Made by a program: the position numbers and the translations under genes
Assembly: GCF_002252445.1 (NCBI RefSeq)
Contig: NZ_NNRJ01000052.1
Coordinates: forward strand, 1-64,000
Origin: Brucella thiophenivorans
Lineage (GTDB): Bacteria; Pseudomonadota; Alphaproteobacteria; Rhizobiales; Rhizobiaceae
DNA length: 64,000 nt
Direction: 5' to 3'
Shown: positions 52,527 through 61,507 of the stretch, in pieces
How positions within the stretch are numbered: position 1 is the stretch's first letter
Layout: every line of letters begins with the position of its first letter
The notes under the pieces: model-generated
The model's database searches: none
Told to the model about the DNA's origin: nothing
The model's input: only the letters and a program-made list of their open reading frames with translations

Positions 52527-53255
52527 ATGTCCCTTGATCGTCCGCATAAGAACTCATCAATCGCCCGTGCACGTGCGGTCAAGGCTGACACATTCAGCAT
52601 TATTGCCAATGCTTTACACAAAGTGCAGGCCAGACAAATTGTTGATTTTGGCTGCGGTTATGGCGAGATGGCCGCAAGGCTCGCGGCTGATGGCTTTGAC
52701 GTGACAGGCGTTGATCCATCAGCTGAATCGATTGAGCAAGCTCGCAAGTCACACCAACATTTAAGCTTTATTGAAGGAACGGCTGAACAACCTCCTCTTG
52801 AAGTAGGGAGTTTCGACGCCGCATATTTCCTCAATTCTCTACATCATGTGCCGCCCGCCGATATGCAACAGGCTGTTATGGCAGCCGCCACTATTGTGCG
52901 TCCTGGCGGTTTGGTTCTGGTCATCGAACCACTGGCTGCTGGAAGCTTTTTTCGTGCCATGCGACCCGTCGAAGACGAAAGCGAAATCAGGGCACTTGCC
53001 GCACATGCCGTCGATATGCTGATTGGCGATGGAACGCTAAAGCTGGTTGATCTACAACGCTGGGATCGCGAGAGTAAATTTCAATCTCTGGAAGACTTTA
53101 CAGATTATCTCCTGCGTGTTGATCCACAACGCTCTGAATCTATTCATAAAAACAGTGTTCAGCTGGCGAAGGCGTGGCGGGAGAATGTGACCATTCGCGA
53201 AAACAGCGCATCTCTGTCTCAGCCCTTGGTTTGCTGGATTCTCACGCGTCGATAA
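52527..53255 (+). CDS. Class I SAM-dependent methyltransferase
   Basis: 242 residues. Motif I is VDFGCGYGEMAARLAADGF with the acidic residue in GVDPSAES; motif post-I and II follow (FDAAYFLNSLHHVPPADM, then IVRPGGLVLVIEPLA). It is 15 bp downstream of the CoA-transferase, so co-expressed. It is not part of the known itaconate gene set. A trans-aconitate-type carboxyl methyltransferase acting on C5/C6 dicarboxylates is one idea, but nothing in the sequence proves the substrate. Confidence 0.75.
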   Translation: MSLDRPHKNSSIARARAVKADTFSIIANALHKVQARQIVDFGCGYGEMAARLAADGFDVTGVDPSAESIEQARKSHQHLSFIEGTAEQPPLEVGSFDAAYFLNSLHHVPPADMQQAVMAAATIVRPGGLVLVIEPLAAGSFFRAMRPVEDESEIRALAAHAVDMLIGDGTLKLVDLQRWDRESKFQSLEDFTDYLLRVDPQRSESIHKNSVQLAKAWRENVTIRENSASLSQPLVCWILTRR

Positions 53256-53332
53256 ACATTATATTGCGTTCAATAAATTCAATAGCTATGCTTTTCGCTT
53301 ATAAATGTTAGCCTCTTTCATAAGGTAAAGTG

Positions 53333-54295
53333 ATGGATATTCGACAGCTTCGGTATTTCGTCGCTATTGCCGAGCAAGGCTCATTTTCGCGCGCAGCCAA
53401 TCTATTGCACATCGCTCAGCCCGCCTTGTCGCTGCATGTTCGAAATATGGAATTTGATCTCGGAACGCCGCTGCTTTCCAGAAGCCCGAAGGGCGTTGTT
53501 CCTACCGAAGCCGGTGAAATCCTTCTTAAAAATGCTCGCATCATTCTCGACCAGCTCACAATCGCCGAGGAAGAAATACGCGGGCACGACAATGACCCGA
53601 GCGGAGAAGTAAGACTGGGGCTTCCGGGTACGATAAGCCAAATTCTGGCAGTACCGCTCATTCTAGCTGCCCGAATGCGTTACCCGAAAATCAAACTGCG
53701 TATAGCAGAAGCCATGAGTGGCTTTGTTCTGGAATGGATGCGTGATGCGCGGATCGATCTTGCAGTCCTTTATCGCAACGTCGATGATCGCGGCATAGCG
53801 ATGGTGCGCATGCTGGAAGAGGAACTCGTTTTCTTTGGTCCCGCCGAGCCTGTAAAAGATGTGACTGTTCCTGCACCGGGGGAGATTCTGGACTACAAGC
53901 TTATCGCTCAGTTGCCATTGATACTGCCAAGTGAAGCGCATGGCCTGCGCGAGCTTCTGGAACGGCAGGCAATTTCGTTTGATCTGCGGCTCAACACAAT
54001 TATTGATGTCGATTCTTACTCCAATATTAAGGAACTGGTTCGCTCCGGCATCGGCTATTCCATCCTGCCGTTCAATGCCATCGCGCGTGAAGTGGAAGCA
54101 GGAATTCTCACGTGTTGGAAGATTGCTAACCCTCAGATTCAACGTTCCATCTATCTGACGCACTCAATTGAACGGCCGATGACAAATGCCGTTGCGGCCA
54201 TCGAAGCGCTTAGTCGGGAGGTCTTGCGCGATCTGGCTCGAACGGGTCAGTGGGCAGGCGCAACGATCCTTCCTAACAATTCCGATAGCGTTTAA
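53333..54295 (+). CDS. LysR-family regulator of the itaconate locus (candidate)
   Basis: 320 residues. N-terminus MDIRQLRYFVAIAEQGSFSRAANLLHIAQPALSLHVRNME is a standard LysR HTH; the LysR_substrate domain follows. Related LysR genes (RipR, PA0877) flank itaconate operons in other bacteria. It lies 77 bp after the methyltransferase gene in the same direction and 169 bp before the liv operon, so either could be its target. GTG 53330 is one codon upstream of the chosen ATG, which has AAGG eight bases before it. Confidence 0.85.
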   Translation: MDIRQLRYFVAIAEQGSFSRAANLLHIAQPALSLHVRNMEFDLGTPLLSRSPKGVVPTEAGEILLKNARIILDQLTIAEEEIRGHDNDPSGEVRLGLPGTISQILAVPLILAARMRYPKIKLRIAEAMSGFVLEWMRDARIDLAVLYRNVDDRGIAMVRMLEEELVFFGPAEPVKDVTVPAPGEILDYKLIAQLPLILPSEAHGLRELLERQAISFDLRLNTIIDVDSYSNIKELVRSGIGYSILPFNAIAREVEAGILTCWKIANPQIQRSIYLTHSIERPMTNAVAAIEALSREVLRDLARTGQWAGATILPNNSDSV

Positions 54296-54464
54296 AAACT
54301 CCCTTTTATCCAAGGCTTTGCCATATAAACTTTATCGCTTTGGCTTTAGCTAGAACGTTTTTATATGGCGGGAAGCGAATTAATCAATTTGATACGCGCC
54401 CCTCTCCTCATCACAATATGGCTAACCTTCGAGGGATTTGGGATCGGAGGAACTGGGAGGAATT

Positions 54465-55793
54465 ATGGGAACGATGAATCATTTTTTTGGAGCAACGGGT
54501 AAATTGACCTCGGCAGCTCTGATTTTCGCTGCCGCAACCGCACTTTCGACAACCGCATATGCTGCCGAAAAGCCAAAAGAACTTCAGATCGGAATTACCA
54601 CCTATTCGTCAGGTGCACCTTCAGTCTTTGGTGTTCCGGGACGCGAGGCAGCCGTCATGCTTGCCGAGCAGATCAATGCAAAAGGCGGCATCGATGGCGT
54701 GCCAATCAAATTGCACTTCGTCGATGAAGGTGCAGGTCTTGAAACATTGATGACCGAATATCGCCGTCTCGCTGAAGATGTCGGCGTTGATGTGATGTTC
54801 GCCTCCATTTCCTCAGGCGTTTGTAATAAAATAGCGCCCCTTGCAGAAGATCTCGAAGTCGTCAACTTCATGTGGGATTGCGGCACGCAACGCATCCTCG
54901 AAGACGACAAATATAATTATGTGTTCCGTACACAGGCCAATGCAACGCCCGAAGTGCTTGCACCGCTGGCCTATCTGCTCAAGCACAATCCTGATTTCAA
55001 GACTATTGCAGTGGTTAATCAGGACTATGCCTGGGGACGTGATAGCTGGGAAATTTTCTCAACAGCTTTGAAAACCCAACGTCCTGACGTTGAGGTGGTC
55101 GCCGAACTGTTCCCAGCTTTTGGTGCAGCAGACTTCTCGACAGAAGTTTCGCGCCTGCAAGCTCTCAAGCCAGATGTCATTCTGTCCACCTCATGGGGTG
55201 GCGATCTTGATACTTTTGTGCGTCAGGCCAAGCAGCGCGGTCTCTTTGACCAGTCAAAATTTGTTCTGGCGCTGGCAGAATCCTCACTTGAACGTCTTGG
55301 CGACGATCTTCCGGAAGGCGTTATCGTAGCAGCCCGCGGGGACCATTATTTCCTGCATCCGGAAATGCTTGAAGACGAAAAGTTTAAGAAATTCAATGCG
55401 GACTTCAAAGCCAAGACCGGTGCCTATCCAATCTATTCCGTCTATCACATGGCTCAGGCCTTCGCGGCTCTAGAGGCCGTTTATGCAAAGGCCATTGCAG
55501 CCAATGGTGGTGAGTGGCCGGATAAAGATCAGATAGCAGAGGCCATGGTTGGCCTCGAATATAAGGGCTTTGGGCGTCCGCTGGTTATCCGTGAAGATGG
55601 TCAGGCTGTTGAAGCGCAGCTTGTCGGGACGACCGCCAAAGCGGAAGCCTATCCATTCAAGATTATAGATAAAATGGAAATCTACGATGGTGCCGGAATT
55701 ACAGCACCTGTCGGGGAAAACTCGATCGAATGGATTAAGACTTTCCCTGCGGACAAGCTCAAGATCGACGGCACAAGCTACAACCACAAATAA
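54465..55793 (+). CDS. Branched-chain amino-acid-type ABC transporter substrate-binding protein
   Basis: About 442 residues. Signal peptide runs through LTSAALIFAAATALSTTAYAAE. Mature protein is a type I periplasmic-binding fold of the LivJ class (Peripla_BP_6): AEQINAKGGIDGVPIKLHFVDEGAG and VDVMFASISSGVCNKIAPLAE. The Liv class binds many ligands besides amino acids, including amides, urea and aromatic acids. The chosen start ATG 54465 follows GGGAGG; the frame reaches 54438. It begins a seven-gene operon. Confidence 0.88.
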   Translation: MGTMNHFFGATGKLTSAALIFAAATALSTTAYAAEKPKELQIGITTYSSGAPSVFGVPGREAAVMLAEQINAKGGIDGVPIKLHFVDEGAGLETLMTEYRRLAEDVGVDVMFASISSGVCNKIAPLAEDLEVVNFMWDCGTQRILEDDKYNYVFRTQANATPEVLAPLAYLLKHNPDFKTIAVVNQDYAWGRDSWEIFSTALKTQRPDVEVVAELFPAFGAADFSTEVSRLQALKPDVILSTSWGGDLDTFVRQAKQRGLFDQSKFVLALAESSLERLGDDLPEGVIVAARGDHYFLHPEMLEDEKFKKFNADFKAKTGAYPIYSVYHMAQAFAALEAVYAKAIAANGGEWPDKDQIAEAMVGLEYKGFGRPLVIREDGQAVEAQLVGTTAKAEAYPFKIIDKMEIYDGAGITAPVGENSIEWIKTFPADKLKIDGTSYNHK

Positions 55794-55802
55794 TGATGGC
55801 AC

Positions 55803-55832
55803 CGGCCCCATCGCAGAGCATCGATGGGGCCG
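55803..55832 (+). other. Strong hairpin after the Liv-type binding-protein gene
   Basis: Perfect 11-bp stem cggccccatcg (55803-55813) with cgatggggccg (55822-55832), 8-base loop, in the 92-bp gap before livH. No T-run. Same architecture as at 3732 and 39735. Confidence 0.7.
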
Positions 55833-55885
55833 TTCAACTGATCATTGCGGATTGTGCTGGATAAAAAGCAAGCAGGAACAAATCT

Positions 55886-56791
55886 ATGACTTCTAATTTC
55901 GTCGTTCTGGCATTGCTCGACGGCATTGCCTACGCGTCATTGCTTTTCCTTGTCGCTGTTGGCCTCACACTCATTTTCGGTGTTCTGGGTATTCTCAACA
56001 TAGCGCATGGTAGCCTCTATGCAATTGGCGCGTATGTTGCAGCAACAATGGGTCAATGGCTAGTGAGTAATGGCTATAATCCCTGGCTCACCTACCCCGC
56101 ACTGCTTGCCGCAGCCATTCTTGTCGGCGTTTTGCTCGGCGGTGTGATCGAAAGATTTCTGCTTCAGCGCATTTACAACAAAGAACCCGTTCTCCAGCTT
56201 CTGGTGACGTTTGCGGTGTTCATGATCCTCGAAAATCTGCAGCGCATGATCTGGGGTGTGCAGCCCTATTATATGTCTACGCCGCTGACATTGCTCGGCA
56301 ATGTGTCTTTCCTCGGTATAAATTATACCGTCTATCAGGTACTCTTCCTGCCATTTGCTGCCGTGATTGTGCTGATCTTCCTGCGTTATTTTTTACGCCA
56401 CACCAATACCGGCTCACAAATTCTGGCAGTCACAGAAGATCGTGAAGCCGCAACTGCAATTGGCATCAATGCAACCCGCGTTTATCTGCTGACATTCGTG
56501 CTCGGCGCATGCTTTGCAGCGCTTGGCGGCGCGCTGGCAACGCCCACGACATCTTTGGTCACGGGCATGGGTGCCAATATGATCGTGCTGTCTTTTGCTG
56601 TTGCCGCGACCGCCGGTCTTGGTCAGATCGAGGGTGCTGCAATCTCCGCTTTGATGATTGGTATTGCGCGCGCTTTTGCCGTGCATCTTAGCCCGGAACT
56701 TGAAGTCATTACGCCTTATCTCATCATGGTGCTTGTTCTTCTGGTGAAGCCCAACGGCCTGTTTGGCAAAGAAACCGTGAGGAAAATCTGA
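55886..56791 (+). CDS. livH: Branched-chain-type ABC transporter permease LivH
   Basis: 301 residues, eight or so membrane segments. ALLDGIAYASLLFLVAVGLTLIFGVLGILNIAHGSLYAIGAY is the classic LivH opening, here read in overlapping conserved pieces. The coupling region contains EDREAATAIGINATRVYLL and ALATPTTSLVTGMG. Its stop shares one base with the livM start (TGATG). Confidence 0.9.
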   Translation: MTSNFVVLALLDGIAYASLLFLVAVGLTLIFGVLGILNIAHGSLYAIGAYVAATMGQWLVSNGYNPWLTYPALLAAAILVGVLLGGVIERFLLQRIYNKEPVLQLLVTFAVFMILENLQRMIWGVQPYYMSTPLTLLGNVSFLGINYTVYQVLFLPFAAVIVLIFLRYFLRHTNTGSQILAVTEDREAATAIGINATRVYLLTFVLGACFAALGGALATPTTSLVTGMGANMIVLSFAVAATAGLGQIEGAAISALMIGIARAFAVHLSPELEVITPYLIMVLVLLVKPNGLFGKETVRKI

Positions 56792-57777
56792 TGGATAAGC
56801 GATTTCTAGCCTTTATTGCCGTCATCCTCGCACTTGGAATCCTTCCCTTCGCGATGGACAGTTCGACGACGTTTGTCGCCATGGTCATGGCAAAGAGCCT
56901 GGCAGTGCTTGGAATTCTGATCCTGCTGCGTGCAGATCAGGTTTCATTCGGGCATGCGATGTTTTTCGCAATAGGCGCTTATGCTGCCGCGTTTCTTTCA
57001 ACGAGTTTCCGCGGGATTGACCTCTCGCTTCTGATTTTGGCCGCTCTTGTCGCCTCACTGCTTGCGGGCTTGATCGTTGGCGTTTTTGTTACGCGCTATC
57101 GCGGCATTTTCTTTGGCATGATCAATCTTGCCTTCTCGATGGTTTTTTATTCCATTCTGGAAAAAGCCTTCCACATCACCGGCGGTTCCGATGGCATGCG
57201 TATTCGGCGTCCGACATTCCTTGGAATGGAGTTCAAGCGCGCTGAATTCGATCTGGTGATCTATTTTGTTATCCTCGCTTTGGCGGCGCTCTGTTTCTTT
57301 CTGGTCTGGCGTTACCTTCGCTCTCCGCTGGGACAGGCGCTGCGCGCCATCAAAACCAATGAAACCCGCCTTGAATATCTCGGCCTCTCGGCAAAGGCAG
57401 TTTTGTTAACCGGCTATGTTATCTCTGCCGTATTGTGCGGACTTGGCGGTGTTTTGATGGGTATCGTGCAGGGACTTGCTACGCCCGAACATGCATTCTG
57501 GACCCGCTCATCCGAGTTTGTCTTTATCGCAGTCCTCGGAGGCCCCGGTCACGTTGCAGGTGCATTGAGTGGAACCTTTATCTTCGAGCTTATCCGCACT
57601 TACGCAGCTTCACTGCTCACCGATAGCTGGCAGCTCATTCTAGGCGTAACGCTGATCATCATCATCCTTTGGGCTCCGGGCGGCATCGTTGAACTTTGGA
57701 ACCGCGCTTTCAACCGAAAGCGGGCAAAATCCGAAGGCAGTGTCACAGCAACCACATCTTCAGAGGCAAACCAATGA
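56791..57777 (+). CDS. livM: Branched-chain-type ABC transporter permease LivM
   Basis: 328 residues. GHAMFFAIGAYAAAFLST and the EAA-like loop ALRAIKTNETRLEYLGLSAKAV are typical LivM motifs. The C-terminal tail past the last helix is short and basic. Translationally coupled to livH and, through an ATGA overlap, to livG. Confidence 0.9.
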   Translation: MDKRFLAFIAVILALGILPFAMDSSTTFVAMVMAKSLAVLGILILLRADQVSFGHAMFFAIGAYAAAFLSTSFRGIDLSLLILAALVASLLAGLIVGVFVTRYRGIFFGMINLAFSMVFYSILEKAFHITGGSDGMRIRRPTFLGMEFKRAEFDLVIYFVILALAALCFFLVWRYLRSPLGQALRAIKTNETRLEYLGLSAKAVLLTGYVISAVLCGLGGVLMGIVQGLATPEHAFWTRSSEFVFIAVLGGPGHVAGALSGTFIFELIRTYAASLLTDSWQLILGVTLIIIILWAPGGIVELWNRAFNRKRAKSEGSVTATTSSEANQ

Positions 57778-58532
57778 CAGCTCAGACGACTACGCCGCTG
57801 TTGCTAAGGGCTGAAGGTCTCAAGCTCCGTTTTGGCGGCATCATTGCCGCCGATGGGATCAACCTTTCGCTTTACGAAGGTGAGCATCTGGCAATTATCG
57901 GTCCCAATGGGGCGGGGAAAACCACGTTCCTCAATATCTGCACCGGTTATCTGCGCCCGCAGGCGGGGTCGGTGGTGTTTGAAGGCAAGGAAATTACAGC
58001 GCAAAAGCCGCGTTCGATCACGCGTCTCGGCATCGCACGTGCGTTTCAGATCCCGCAACTCTTTGCCGAACAGACGGTTCTGGAAAACATGCTGCTTGCG
58101 GCCTCGGTTCGCGAACGGCATTGGAACCTTCTCAGATCGCTTTATGCGATCCCTGAGCGCGGCGAAATGGAAGCGCTTCTGGAACTGGTTGGCTGCGCCG
58201 ATATTCGTGACCGTTTGGCCAGCGAGCTGCCGGAAGGCAAGCGTAAGCTTGTGGATATAGCAATCGCACTTGCGCTGAAACCACGCGTGCTCCTCATGGA
58301 TGAGCCGACTTCCGGTGTCGCCTCTGCCGACAAATTTGCGGTGATGGAAACACTCATGAACGCATTGCACAAAGCCAAAGTCAGTTCGGTCTTTGTGGAA
58401 CACGATATGGAAATGGTCTCGCGATACGCAACCCGTGTTGCCGTCTGGGCACAAGGCGTCATCCAGACGACTGGTGACCCTAAAAGCGTACTCAATGATC
58501 CAGAAGTCATTCGCAATGTGATCGGAGGCTGA
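57774..58532 (+). CDS. livG: Branched-chain-type ABC transporter ATP-binding protein LivG
   Basis: 252 residues. Walker A GPNGAGKTTFLN, the Q-loop region ARAFQIPQLFAEQTVLENML, and Walker B RVLLMDEPTSGV are intact. The signature loop reads LPEGKRKLVDIAIALAL instead of LSGGQQRxxEIARAL: a real departure in the ABC signature seen in some Liv ATPases. The H-loop is VEHDMEMV. The frame reaches 57696 inside livM; ATG 57774 is chosen for the ATGA overlap. Confidence 0.88.
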   Translation: MTAQTTTPLLLRAEGLKLRFGGIIAADGINLSLYEGEHLAIIGPNGAGKTTFLNICTGYLRPQAGSVVFEGKEITAQKPRSITRLGIARAFQIPQLFAEQTVLENMLLAASVRERHWNLLRSLYAIPERGEMEALLELVGCADIRDRLASELPEGKRKLVDIAIALALKPRVLLMDEPTSGVASADKFAVMETLMNALHKAKVSSVFVEHDMEMVSRYATRVAVWAQGVIQTTGDPKSVLNDPEVIRNVIGG

Positions 58533-58534
58533 CG

Positions 58535-59212
58535 ATGCTTGTTTTCAAAAACGTAGACGCCTCAATTGGTAACATTCCCATTCTGCGCAACATCAATTTT
58601 AGTCTTGATGCTGCGGAGTCTGTGGCATTGGTTGGGCGCAATGGCGCCGGCAAAACCACGCTGTTACGCACACTCATGGGCTTTACCCGTTCCACCGGTG
58701 AAATCAGCTTCGAAGGTAATGATCTTTCGAAAGTTGCACCCTATAAGCGGCCATCTTTGGGGATCGGTTATGCGCCGGAAGACCGGCGCTTATTCTCCCG
58801 GTTCACGATCACCGAAAATATTCTGCTTCCGGCGCAAGTGGCACAATTAAGTGCAGCAGAAACCAGGCAGCGGCTGGAACGCATTTATCTCGTCATGCCG
58901 GAACTTGAAACGCTTGGCCCACGGCCTGCAGGTTCCGTGTCTGGCGGTCAGGGTAAAATGGTGGCTCTCGGACGCGCGCTGATGCTGTCTACAAAATTGC
59001 TGCTGCTGGACGAACCGTTTCAAGGGTTGGCACCTGTTCTGGCAAACCGCTACGCCGAGGCACTGGGCAAGCTGCGCGAAATAGACCCCACTCTGGCTAT
59101 CATCATCACTGAATCCAATCCCCATTTGCTGCGTAATTTTGCGTCTCGCACCATCACCGTGGAGCGCGGACAAATCGACAGCGACATTGCATTCGAAAGG
59201 AACGTCGCGTGA
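58535..59212 (+). CDS. livF: Branched-chain-type ABC transporter ATP-binding protein LivF
   Basis: 225 residues. Walker A GRNGAGKTTLLRTLMG, signature VSGGQGKMVALGRAL (with Gly-Lys after the GGQ instead of the usual Gln-Gln), and Walker B LLLLDEPFQGLAPV. The final switch His is replaced in IITESNPHLLRNFA, where the usual EQN/H element has an Asn-Pro-His order. It pairs with LivG. The start is three bases after the livG stop; its end overlaps the aldehyde dehydrogenase start by 4 bp. Confidence 0.85.
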   Translation: MLVFKNVDASIGNIPILRNINFSLDAAESVALVGRNGAGKTTLLRTLMGFTRSTGEISFEGNDLSKVAPYKRPSLGIGYAPEDRRLFSRFTITENILLPAQVAQLSAAETRQRLERIYLVMPELETLGPRPAGSVSGGQGKMVALGRALMLSTKLLLLDEPFQGLAPVLANRYAEALGKLREIDPTLAIIITESNPHLLRNFASRTITVERGQIDSDIAFERNVA

Positions 59213-60684
59213 GTTTTCATTACCCTCGTGCTAGCAAAATTCTCCCCGCCAAAGGCTGCTTCATCAACAATCGCTGGGAGAAGGTTTCCAGCGGCAAAAC
59301 AGTGGATGTTGTCGCGCCTGCTGAAGGCATTGTGTTTGCCGAAATTTCTGCATCCGGAGCGGAAGATGTCGATCGTGCGGTGAAAGCCGCGCGCGCAGCA
59401 TTTGAAGGCGGTGCATGGTCAAAACTGACTGCAACTGAACGTGGTCGGTTATTGTCAAAGCTTGGTGAGGCCATTCTTGCAAATGCCGATGAACTTGCGG
59501 AGCTTGAAGCGCGCGATTGCGGCAAACCTATCAAGCAAGCACGCGCAGATATTGATGCATCGGCACGATATTTTGAATTTTACGGCGGTGCCGCCGACAA
59601 GGTTCATGGCGAACAAATTCCGTTCCTCAAAGGCTATTTTGTAACGGGAGAGCGCGAGCCTCTTGGTGTGACAGGCCATATTATTCCATGGAATTATCCT
59701 GCACAGATGATCGGTCGTACACTTGGACCAGCGCTTGCAATGGGCAATGCAACTGTTCTGAAACCTGCGGAAGATGCATGTCTGACACCATTGCGCATCG
59801 CAGAGCTCGCCGCAGAAGTAGGCTTCCCTGAAGGTGCTATCAATGTCGTTCCCGGTCTGGGGCATGAGGCTGGATCAGCACTGTCCGAACATCCGGGGAT
59901 TGATTTCATCGCTTTCACAGGTTCGCCACAGGTTGGCGTGCTGATCCAGACGGCTGCTGCCAAAAATCATATTGGCTGCGTACTGGAACTGGGCGGTAAA
60001 AGCCCACAGATCGTTTTCGAAGACGCAGACCTTAAAGCATGTGTTCCTGTTCTGGTGGCGGCCATCATCCAGAATGCCGGTCAGACATGTTCCGCCGGTG
60101 CACGTCTTTTGGTCCAGAAATCCATATGGGATAAGGTTATCCCACTTGTCGCGGAACGCTTCAAAGCGCTTCGTGCGGGCGCACCGCATGACAATCCTGA
60201 TTTAGGGCCGGTCATCAACGCGAAACAGAAAGACCGTGTCGAAACCTTCTTCACGCGTGCGGAGACTGAAGGCGTTCCAATGCTTGCTCAGGGCAAACGT
60301 CATGAGAATGCGCCGAAAGACGGTTTCTATGTATTGCCAACGCTCTATGGCCCTGTCGCACGAGACAACCAACTGGCTTGCGACGAGGTGTTTGGACCGG
60401 TGCTTGCAGCCATGCCATTTGATGATGAAGCCGACGCAATCGCGCTTGCCAATGCCACTGAATACGGTCTGGTGGCGGGCGTATGGACACGAGATACCTC
60501 TCGCGCTGTGCGCGTAGCACGCAAGGTCCGCGCTGGTCAGGTCTATATCAATGCTTATGGCGCAGGCGGCGGCATTGAACTGCCTTTCGGTGGCGTCAAG
60601 AAATCTGGCCACGGGCGGGAAAAGGGCTTTGAAGCACTCTATGAATTCTCTGCCCTGAAGACACTTGTGATCAAACACGACTGA
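59209..60684 (+). CDS. Aldehyde dehydrogenase (NAD(P)-dependent)
   Basis: 491 residues, normal length. The catalytic Cys is in NAGQTCSAGARLLV, the general base Glu in LELGGKSPQIVFEDAD, and the cofactor site in VTGHIIPWNYPAQM with TVLKPAEDACL. It oxidises an aldehyde to the acid. The start is GTG 59209, overlapping livF by four bases, so the enzyme is made together with the transporter and probably acts on its cargo or a product of it. Substrate unknown; betaine- or semialdehyde-type enzymes look similar. Confidence 0.88.
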   Translation: MSFHYPRASKILPAKGCFINNRWEKVSSGKTVDVVAPAEGIVFAEISASGAEDVDRAVKAARAAFEGGAWSKLTATERGRLLSKLGEAILANADELAELEARDCGKPIKQARADIDASARYFEFYGGAADKVHGEQIPFLKGYFVTGEREPLGVTGHIIPWNYPAQMIGRTLGPALAMGNATVLKPAEDACLTPLRIAELAAEVGFPEGAINVVPGLGHEAGSALSEHPGIDFIAFTGSPQVGVLIQTAAAKNHIGCVLELGGKSPQIVFEDADLKACVPVLVAAIIQNAGQTCSAGARLLVQKSIWDKVIPLVAERFKALRAGAPHDNPDLGPVINAKQKDRVETFFTRAETEGVPMLAQGKRHENAPKDGFYVLPTLYGPVARDNQLACDEVFGPVLAAMPFDDEADAIALANATEYGLVAGVWTRDTSRAVRVARKVRAGQVYINAYGAGGGIELPFGGVKKSGHGREKGFEALYEFSALKTLVIKHD

Positions 60685-60693
60685 GGAATAACA

Positions 60694-61458
60694 ATGACCA
60701 ATCCTAAGGGGCGACTTGACGGCAAAATAGCGATTGTTACCGGTGCAGGCGGTGGTTTTGGCGAAGGGATTGCCAAGCTTTTCGCCGATGAAGGCGCGAA
60801 AGTTGGTGTGCTAGATCTGCGTGCCGATGCTGCCGAACGCGTAGCGTCAGAAATTGGAGCGAGCGCCATTGCACTCACGGCAGATGTGACATCCCGCGAG
60901 CAAATTGAACAAGCGGTCAATAAAATGGTCGATGCTTTCGGCACGCCTGATGTTTTTGTCAATAATGCAGGCTGGACCCACCGTAACAAGCCGATGCTGG
61001 ACGTAACGGAAGAAGAGTTTGATCGCGTTTACGCTATTAACGTAAAATCGATCTATCATATTTCGAATGTCATCGTACCATTGATGCGCGAAAATGGTGG
61101 AGGCTCGATTGTAAACATCGGCTCCGTTGCGGGTATCAGACCCCGCCCGGGTCTGACCTGGTATAATTCGACCAAGGGCGCGGTCAATATCCTGTCGCAA
61201 TCAATGGCGGTTGAACTTGCGCCGGATAAAATCCGCGTCAATGCGATTTGTCCGGTTATGGGTGAAACGGGGTTGCTGGAATCGTTTATGGGTCAACCGG
61301 ACACGCCGGAAAACAGAGCAAAATTTGTCTCGACAATCCCACTGGGACGCATGTCGCGACCAGATGATATTGCGCGTGCAACCCTTTATCTCTCATCAGA
61401 CGACGCCGCCTTCATCACCGGGGTTCTGCTTCCAGTTGATGGTGGACGCACCGTCTGA
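60694..61458 (+). CDS. Short-chain dehydrogenase/reductase (FabG-like)
   Basis: 254 residues, classical SDR. NAD(P) motif TGAGGGFGEGIAKLF, then NNAGW, Ser of the triad in IVNIGSVAGIRPRPG and the catalytic Tyr-Lys in WYNSTKGAVNILSQS. It interconverts a secondary alcohol and ketone. It is 9 bp after the aldehyde dehydrogenase gene and 49 bp before the zinc alcohol dehydrogenase, all in one operon. Confidence 0.88.
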   Translation: MTNPKGRLDGKIAIVTGAGGGFGEGIAKLFADEGAKVGVLDLRADAAERVASEIGASAIALTADVTSREQIEQAVNKMVDAFGTPDVFVNNAGWTHRNKPMLDVTEEEFDRVYAINVKSIYHISNVIVPLMRENGGGSIVNIGSVAGIRPRPGLTWYNSTKGAVNILSQSMAVELAPDKIRVNAICPVMGETGLLESFMGQPDTPENRAKFVSTIPLGRMSRPDDIARATLYLSSDDAAFITGVLLPVDGGRTV

Positions 61459-61507
61459 CCCTGATAAGATCGTCGCTCAATACGACTTGCAATATGGAAC
61501 AAGCTTG

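Noticed and set aside
61211-61507. Upstream extension of the zinc alcohol dehydrogenase frame
   Set aside because: Lies within the SDR gene in another frame; family N-terminus begins at ATG 61508.
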